The notes beneath the pieces were generated by a model. It ran no database searches and was not told where the DNA came from. It was given only the letters and a program-made list of their open reading frames with translations. A stretch of 10,372 bases of DNA from the NCBI GenBank assembly GCA_026986135.1, contig JALSPD010000108.1, forward strand, positions 1 to 10,372. Reading direction: 5' to 3'. Below are positions 8,141 through 10,372 of this stretch, one piece after another (position 1 is the stretch's first letter; the number at the start of each line of letters is the position of its first letter). This stretch comes from DHVE2 group archaeon (GTDB lineage Archaea > Thermoplasmatota > Thermoplasmata > Thermoplasmatales > Aciduliprofundaceae). The position numbers and the translations under genes are program-made.

Positions 8141-8148
8141 CTATAAAG
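8141..8148 (-). promoter_or_regulatory. TATA box of pyrF
   Basis: The minus strand reads AAACTTTATAGTT. The centre is about 26 bp upstream of the ATG at 8119, so the transcript should begin on the start codon. It lies within the 77-bp divergent region shared with the aldolase gene. Confidence 0.55.
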
Positions 8149-8167
8149 TTTTACGCAAATGCGAAAT

Positions 8168-8175
8168 CATAAAAT
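8168..8175 (+). promoter_or_regulatory. TATA-like box of the aldolase-phosphatase operon
   Basis: CATAAAAT, preceded by GCGAAAT, is centred about 26 bp before the ATG at 8197. This again predicts a leaderless mRNA, and there is no Shine-Dalgarno sequence upstream of the ATG. The match to the TATA consensus is weaker than for the other promoters in the window. Confidence 0.4.
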
Positions 8176-8196
8176 TGGACAACACCATGCTCAAAT

Positions 8197-8760
8197 ATGT
8201 GGCGTGAGATATCAAAATTTGGACGCAAACTGGTTGAGCAGGGATTGGTAGGTTCTCATTTTGGTAACATAAGCGTTAGGGTGGGTGATTATATGTATAT
8301 AACTAGATCCGGCTCAATGCTGGATGAAATTACAAAAGATGATGTGGTTAAGGTGTCAATATACAACCCTTCGTCTCTGGATTTGATTGCCTCTTCTGAG
8401 GTTACTGCCCACAGGGAGATATACAAGAATACTTCTGCGCTTGCAATTATACATGATCATTCTCCGTTTGCAGTGGTTGAATCCCTTCTTCATCGTGAGA
8501 TGGGACTTGACAGGATAACACCCATTGACAGTGAAGGCTCATATTTCCTCCATGACATTCCTATTGTTGAGGGTGGCATAGGGACTGAAAAGCTTGCTAA
8601 AAATCTTGCTATGGCACTTCAGCAAAGAAAGGCAGCAGTTGTTTATTCGCACGGTGTCTTTGCCAGAGGTGCAATTCTTGAAGAAGCATATGTGGTAGCC
8701 AGCATGGTTGAGCATTCTTGCAAGATGATGTATTATTACAATCTTGCAAGGCGTGATTGA
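8197..8760 (+). CDS. Class II (zinc) aldolase, L-fuculose-phosphate aldolase family
   Basis: The 187-residue protein belongs to the aldolase class II/adducin fold. Such enzymes cleave or form C-C bonds in sugar phosphates, using a zinc-stabilised enolate of dihydroxyacetone phosphate or related donors. GNISVR (residues 23-28) is the phosphate-site loop. The catalytic acid is Glu68 in SSEVTAHREIY. The zinc ligands are His86 and His88 (IIHDHSPF) and His152 (YSHGVFARG). Length and motif order match fuculose-1-phosphate aldolase. Some archaeal members make lactaldehyde from fuculose phosphate for coenzyme F420, while other relatives are epimerases, dehydratases or decarboxylases, so the exact substrate is not assignable here. 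The gene is complete, is followed after 2 bp by a HAD phosphatase, and probably shares its transcript. A shared metabolite pathway is inferred. Confidence 0.88.
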   Translation: MWREISKFGRKLVEQGLVGSHFGNISVRVGDYMYITRSGSMLDEITKDDVVKVSIYNPSSLDLIASSEVTAHREIYKNTSALAIIHDHSPFAVVESLLHREMGLDRITPIDSEGSYFLHDIPIVEGGIGTEKLAKNLAMALQQRKAAVVYSHGVFARGAILEEAYVVASMVEHSCKMMYYYNLARRD

Positions 8761-8762
8761 GG

Positions 8763-9350
8763 ATGGCTAATATACGCCTTGTTATATTTGATCTTGATGA
8801 AACAATAGTTAAAAATACAATACCTTTTAGTGAAATCCGTGAAAAGGTCCTATCTGCCGTTGGATCCAGGGAAAATCCAGCTCATCTTTATGAGTTTATA
8901 AGGGATAATTATCCCGACTATCTGCCGATACTTGAGCATGAAGAGATAAATAGGGCAAAAAGCGCATATGTGGATCCAGTGTTTGAAGAAATCCTCAAAT
9001 TTTTGAGAGATAACGGTATAAATGTTGCAGTTCTTACGAGAAACTCAAGAAAGGCGGCATTGATTGCTCTTGGAGATTATGCTGGACGAATTGATGCACT
9101 TATCACTCGTGACGATGGCTTTCCGCCAAAACCCGCTCCAGATGCCATTTTTTATCTGATGGGAAGATTTTCTTCCACACCCTCGTCAACCATAATGGTT
9201 GGAGACTATGATTACGATATTGAAGCGGGAAAATTAGCTGGGTGTATAACAGTTCGTATTGGAAAGGGTGATGGTGATTATGTGATTTCATCCCTCAAGG
9301 AGGTAATTAAAATTATATCCGATATTATTGAGACATCCGAATCATTATAA
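8763..9350 (+). CDS. HAD-superfamily phosphatase (phosphoglycolate phosphatase-like)
   Basis: This 195-residue hydrolase probably removes phosphate from a small phosphorylated metabolite with Mg2+, through an aspartyl-phosphate intermediate. All four HAD motifs are present: FDLDET (nucleophile Asp10, acid/base Asp12), VLTRNS (Thr92), PPKPAPD (Lys123) and GDYDYDIEAG (Asp148, Asp152). A small helical cap lies between motifs I and II (about residues 18-75), as in subfamily I enzymes. ATG 8763 is chosen because AAGGCGTGA at 8747-8755, a fair Shine-Dalgarno match, lies seven bases upstream. An in-frame TTG at 8757 would add two residues and overlap the aldolase stop. The 2-bp spacing makes co-transcription with the aldolase very likely. 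The substrate cannot be read from the sequence. Glycolate-, glycerol- or fuculose-type phosphates are possibilities only. Confidence 0.88.
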   Translation: MANIRLVIFDLDETIVKNTIPFSEIREKVLSAVGSRENPAHLYEFIRDNYPDYLPILEHEEINRAKSAYVDPVFEEILKFLRDNGINVAVLTRNSRKAALIALGDYAGRIDALITRDDGFPPKPAPDAIFYLMGRFSSTPSSTIMVGDYDYDIEAGKLAGCITVRIGKGDGDYVISSLKEVIKIISDIIETSESL

Positions 9351-9359
9351 TGGTAATTT

Positions 9360-9386
9360 TCGGCGAAAACCTTATATATGTCGGCG
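9360..9386 (+). repeat. TCGGCG direct repeats flanking the TATA box of the small gene
   Basis: TCGGCG occurs at 9360-9365 and 9381-9386, 21 bp apart (two helical turns), one on each side of the TATA box. The spacing suits a dimeric regulator bound on one DNA face, but two hexamers can occur by chance. Confidence 0.3.
9372..9379 (+). promoter_or_regulatory. TATA box of the small acidic protein gene
   Basis: TTATATAT, preceded by a purine-rich BRE candidate (CGAAAACC), is the strongest TATA/BRE pair in the window. A start about 26 bp downstream of its centre falls near 9402. This gives a leader of about 31 bases before the ATG at 9433, unlike the apparently leaderless neighbours. Confidence 0.6.
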
Positions 9387-9402
9387 TTATATCATACAAT
9401 TG

Positions 9403-9419
9403 TCAGACAAAATGTCTGA
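9403..9419 (+). promoter_or_regulatory. Perfect inverted repeat at the expected transcription start (operator or leader hairpin)
   Basis: TCAGACA-AAA-TGTCTGA is a perfect 7-bp inverted repeat with a 3-bp centre. It begins one base after the predicted transcription start and ends one base before the Shine-Dalgarno sequence. It could be the operator of a dimeric repressor blocking the start site. It could also be a hairpin at the 5' end of the mRNA that affects stability or ribosome access. The sequence alone cannot separate these. Confidence 0.5.
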
Positions 9420-9420
9420 A

Positions 9421-9428
9421 GGAGTGAT
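9421..9428 (+). promoter_or_regulatory. Strong Shine-Dalgarno sequence of the small gene
   Basis: GGAGTGAT closely matches the archaeal consensus GGAGGTGAT. The GGAG core is eight bases before the ATG at 9433. This selects 9433 over the in-frame ATGs at 9412, inside the inverted repeat, and 9427, inside the motif itself. Confidence 0.7.
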
Positions 9429-9432
9429 GAAA

Positions 9433-9567
9433 ATGAATGATTGGGAGAAAAAAGAAGCGGAAATAAATAGAATAATTGAGGAAATTGATGCGCTCATTGA
9501 TGAAATAGACACACTCCTGAACGAGGATTTCATTTTTGAAACCACGAAAGTTGCAGTGGAAGCATAA
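9433..9567 (+). CDS. Small acidic coiled-coil protein of unknown function (44 residues)
   Basis: I do not recognise this protein. It begins MNDWEKKEAEINR and ends TTKVAVEA. Hydrophobic residues at 11, 15, 18, 22, 25 and 29 (Ile/Leu) follow a clean 4-3 heptad pattern, predicting one amphipathic helix that would form a short coiled coil. It has 14 acidic and 4 basic residues (net about -10), no Cys, no signal peptide and no membrane segment. Support for a real gene comes from a good TATA/BRE, a strong Shine-Dalgarno sequence at proper spacing, the regular heptads, and termination exactly where rfcL ends. It could be a partner or adaptor that dimerises, or an acidic protein that occupies a nucleic-acid-binding surface; both are guesses. 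It lies 82 bp after the phosphatase gene and could also receive read-through. Confidence 0.7.
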   Translation: MNDWEKKEAEINRIIEEIDALIDEIDTLLNEDFIFETTKVAVEA

Positions 9568-10372
9568 TCACGATGATCCACCTTCACCCTTCTTTTTAAG
9601 TTTTGATTTTTTTGATTCTTTCGGTGCTTCCTGATGAGGTGTTTCAGTTAGCATGTTTATTTCCTCTGATGTTAGGTGAAGTATCTCTGTGTAAAGATTT
9701 CTTAGCTCCTGGTCTCTATCAAATATGACCCTGAATTCAGGCAGTATTTCCTCTCTAACCTGCTTGGGTGAGGTATGATATATCTTTGAAATCTTGGTGC
9801 TGATTCTCTCCCTTGTAGCTCTTGCCTGCTTACTTCTGCTCATATCCTTAAGCCATGAGGGAAATTGAAGTACTCTTGGGTGATGTTTGTATTTTTCCAT
9901 TTTTGCAACACTTACTCCAGCGATTAAATCAAGAGCGTAACTCCATAATGCGTAGTGTTGTCTTCTGATTACTCTTCCCAGATACACATCTGCCCTGGAT
10001 AGCATTTCGTATCCGTTAACCAGATCCTCGTATTTCAAGTATTCGTACGGCATATTCTCTTCAACCCATAAAAGCAGAAAATCTGGAGTTTCAGTTATGT
10101 TTTTAGAGGTTTCTCTTGCATGTCTATAGTTCAAACTTCTCAAAGTTACTGCCGTTGCTTCGTATATCTCGTTCTTTTCGTCTCTAAGCCCTAACGCCCT
10201 AAGATCCTCAGGCATTAAAATCTTTTTTCCTTCCGCTATTGCCTGGAGATCGTTTATGGCCGCCCTGAGATCACCACCCGACATCTCTGCTATGTGTTTG
10301 AGCGCTTCGCGGTGACACTTAATCCCTTCAGCCGAACATATTCTTGCTAAGATTTTTACAATTTGGCTTGGA
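9568..10372 (-). CDS. rfcL: Replication factor C large subunit, C-terminal 267 residues (partial at window edge)
   Basis: RFC-L is the single large subunit of the archaeal clamp loader, which with RFC-S opens the PCNA ring and loads it on primed DNA. The frame is open to the right edge; the first full codon ends at 10371, upstream of the internal Met at 10284. Residues 1-29 of the fragment (ILARICSAEGIKCHREALKH) and SGGDLRAAINDLQAIAEGKK form the AAA+ lid with the sensor-2 Arg (fragment residue 36). The helical collar domain follows (for example LLLWVEENMPYEYLKYEDLV and SRADVYLGRVIRRQHYALWS). The Walker A/B part lies outside the window. The tail is charged and Lys-rich (KESKKSKLKKKGEGGSS) and lacks the aromatic PCNA-interacting motif found at the end of several archaeal RFC-L proteins. 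Its stop codon directly abuts that of the convergent small gene, with no bases between. Confidence 0.93.
   Translation of the reverse strand, partial: PSQIVKILARICSAEGIKCHREALKHIAEMSGGDLRAAINDLQAIAEGKKILMPEDLRALGLRDEKNEIYEATAVTLRSLNYRHARETSKNITETPDFLLLWVEENMPYEYLKYEDLVNGYEMLSRADVYLGRVIRRQHYALWSYALDLIAGVSVAKMEKYKHHPRVLQFPSWLKDMSRSKQARATRERISTKISKIYHTSPKQVREEILPEFRVIFDRDQELRNLYTEILHLTSEEINMLTETPHQEAPKESKKSKLKKKGEGGSS
9592..9613 (+). terminator. U-tract terminator of the small gene, inside antisense rfcL
   Basis: Starting 25 bp after the stop codon come three T-runs: five at 9593-9597, four at 9601-9604 and seven at 9607-9613. Clustered T-runs suit archaeal termination. On the minus strand the same bases encode the Lys-rich tail of RFC-L. 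Confidence 0.45.

Noticed and set aside
9351..9371. Terminator after the phosphatase gene
   Set aside because: Only a run of four T residues is present, too weak to call; read-through into the small gene is possible.
9328..9432. Longer form of the small protein starting at 9328 or 9412
   Set aside because: The extension would run through the phosphatase end, TATA box, palindrome and Shine-Dalgarno sequence, and its residues look non-coding; ATG 9433 has the correctly spaced ribosome site.
9387..9587. Minus-strand 66-codon frame opposite the small gene
   Set aside because: It is a Ser/Ile-rich antisense shadow without start signals, overlapping the end of rfcL.

Overview
The window looks like a moderately AT-rich archaeal chromosome segment. 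The evidence is the archaea-only tRNA-dependent amidotransferase subunit GatD, the archaeal/eukaryotic clamp-loader large subunit RFC-L, a short archaeal-type OMP decarboxylase, and TATA/BRE promoters that mostly put transcription starts on the start codon (leaderless mRNAs). A very large secreted subtilase next to these genes suggests a proteolytic euryarchaeon. A thermophilic Thermoplasmatota lineage such as Aciduliprofundum would fit, but that placement is inference.

Layout from left to right. Positions 1-945 (minus) hold the N-terminal 315 residues of GatD, which runs off the left edge. A 99-bp divergent promoter region separates it from a 6.5-kb plus-strand gene (1045-7512) for a 2155-residue cell-surface protease. 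That protein has a signal peptide, a long propeptide region, an S8 catalytic domain with an intact Asp/His/Asn/Ser set, a string of beta-sandwich domains interleaved with three alpha/beta amidotransferase-fold-like modules, and a C-terminal membrane/sorting segment. The last two alpha/beta modules, each with its preceding beta domain, are a clear internal tandem duplication with a register of about 341 residues. The 3' end overlaps the convergent pyrF (7481-8119, minus) by 32 bp. A 77-bp divergent promoter region then leads to a two-gene operon: a class II (fuculose-phosphate-type) aldolase (8197-8760) and a HAD phosphatase (8763-9350). Next comes a free-standing small gene (9433-9567) for a 44-residue, very acidic predicted coiled coil. 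It has its own TATA box, a perfect inverted repeat at the expected transcription start, and the strongest Shine-Dalgarno sequence in the window. Its stop codon abuts the stop codon of rfcL (minus, 9568 to the right edge), of which the C-terminal 267 residues are present.

How the genes relate: gatD, pyrF and rfcL are housekeeping genes (Gln-tRNA formation, UMP synthesis, sliding-clamp loading) with no obvious link to each other. The aldolase/phosphatase pair probably acts on a common sugar- or aldehyde-phosphate route. The protease would act outside the cell in peptide scavenging. The least explained parts are the architecture of the giant protease, and the small coiled-coil gene with its palindromic leader. 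No tRNA, rRNA, CRISPR array, insertion sequence or defence module was seen, and no gene-free stretch exceeds 100 bp.
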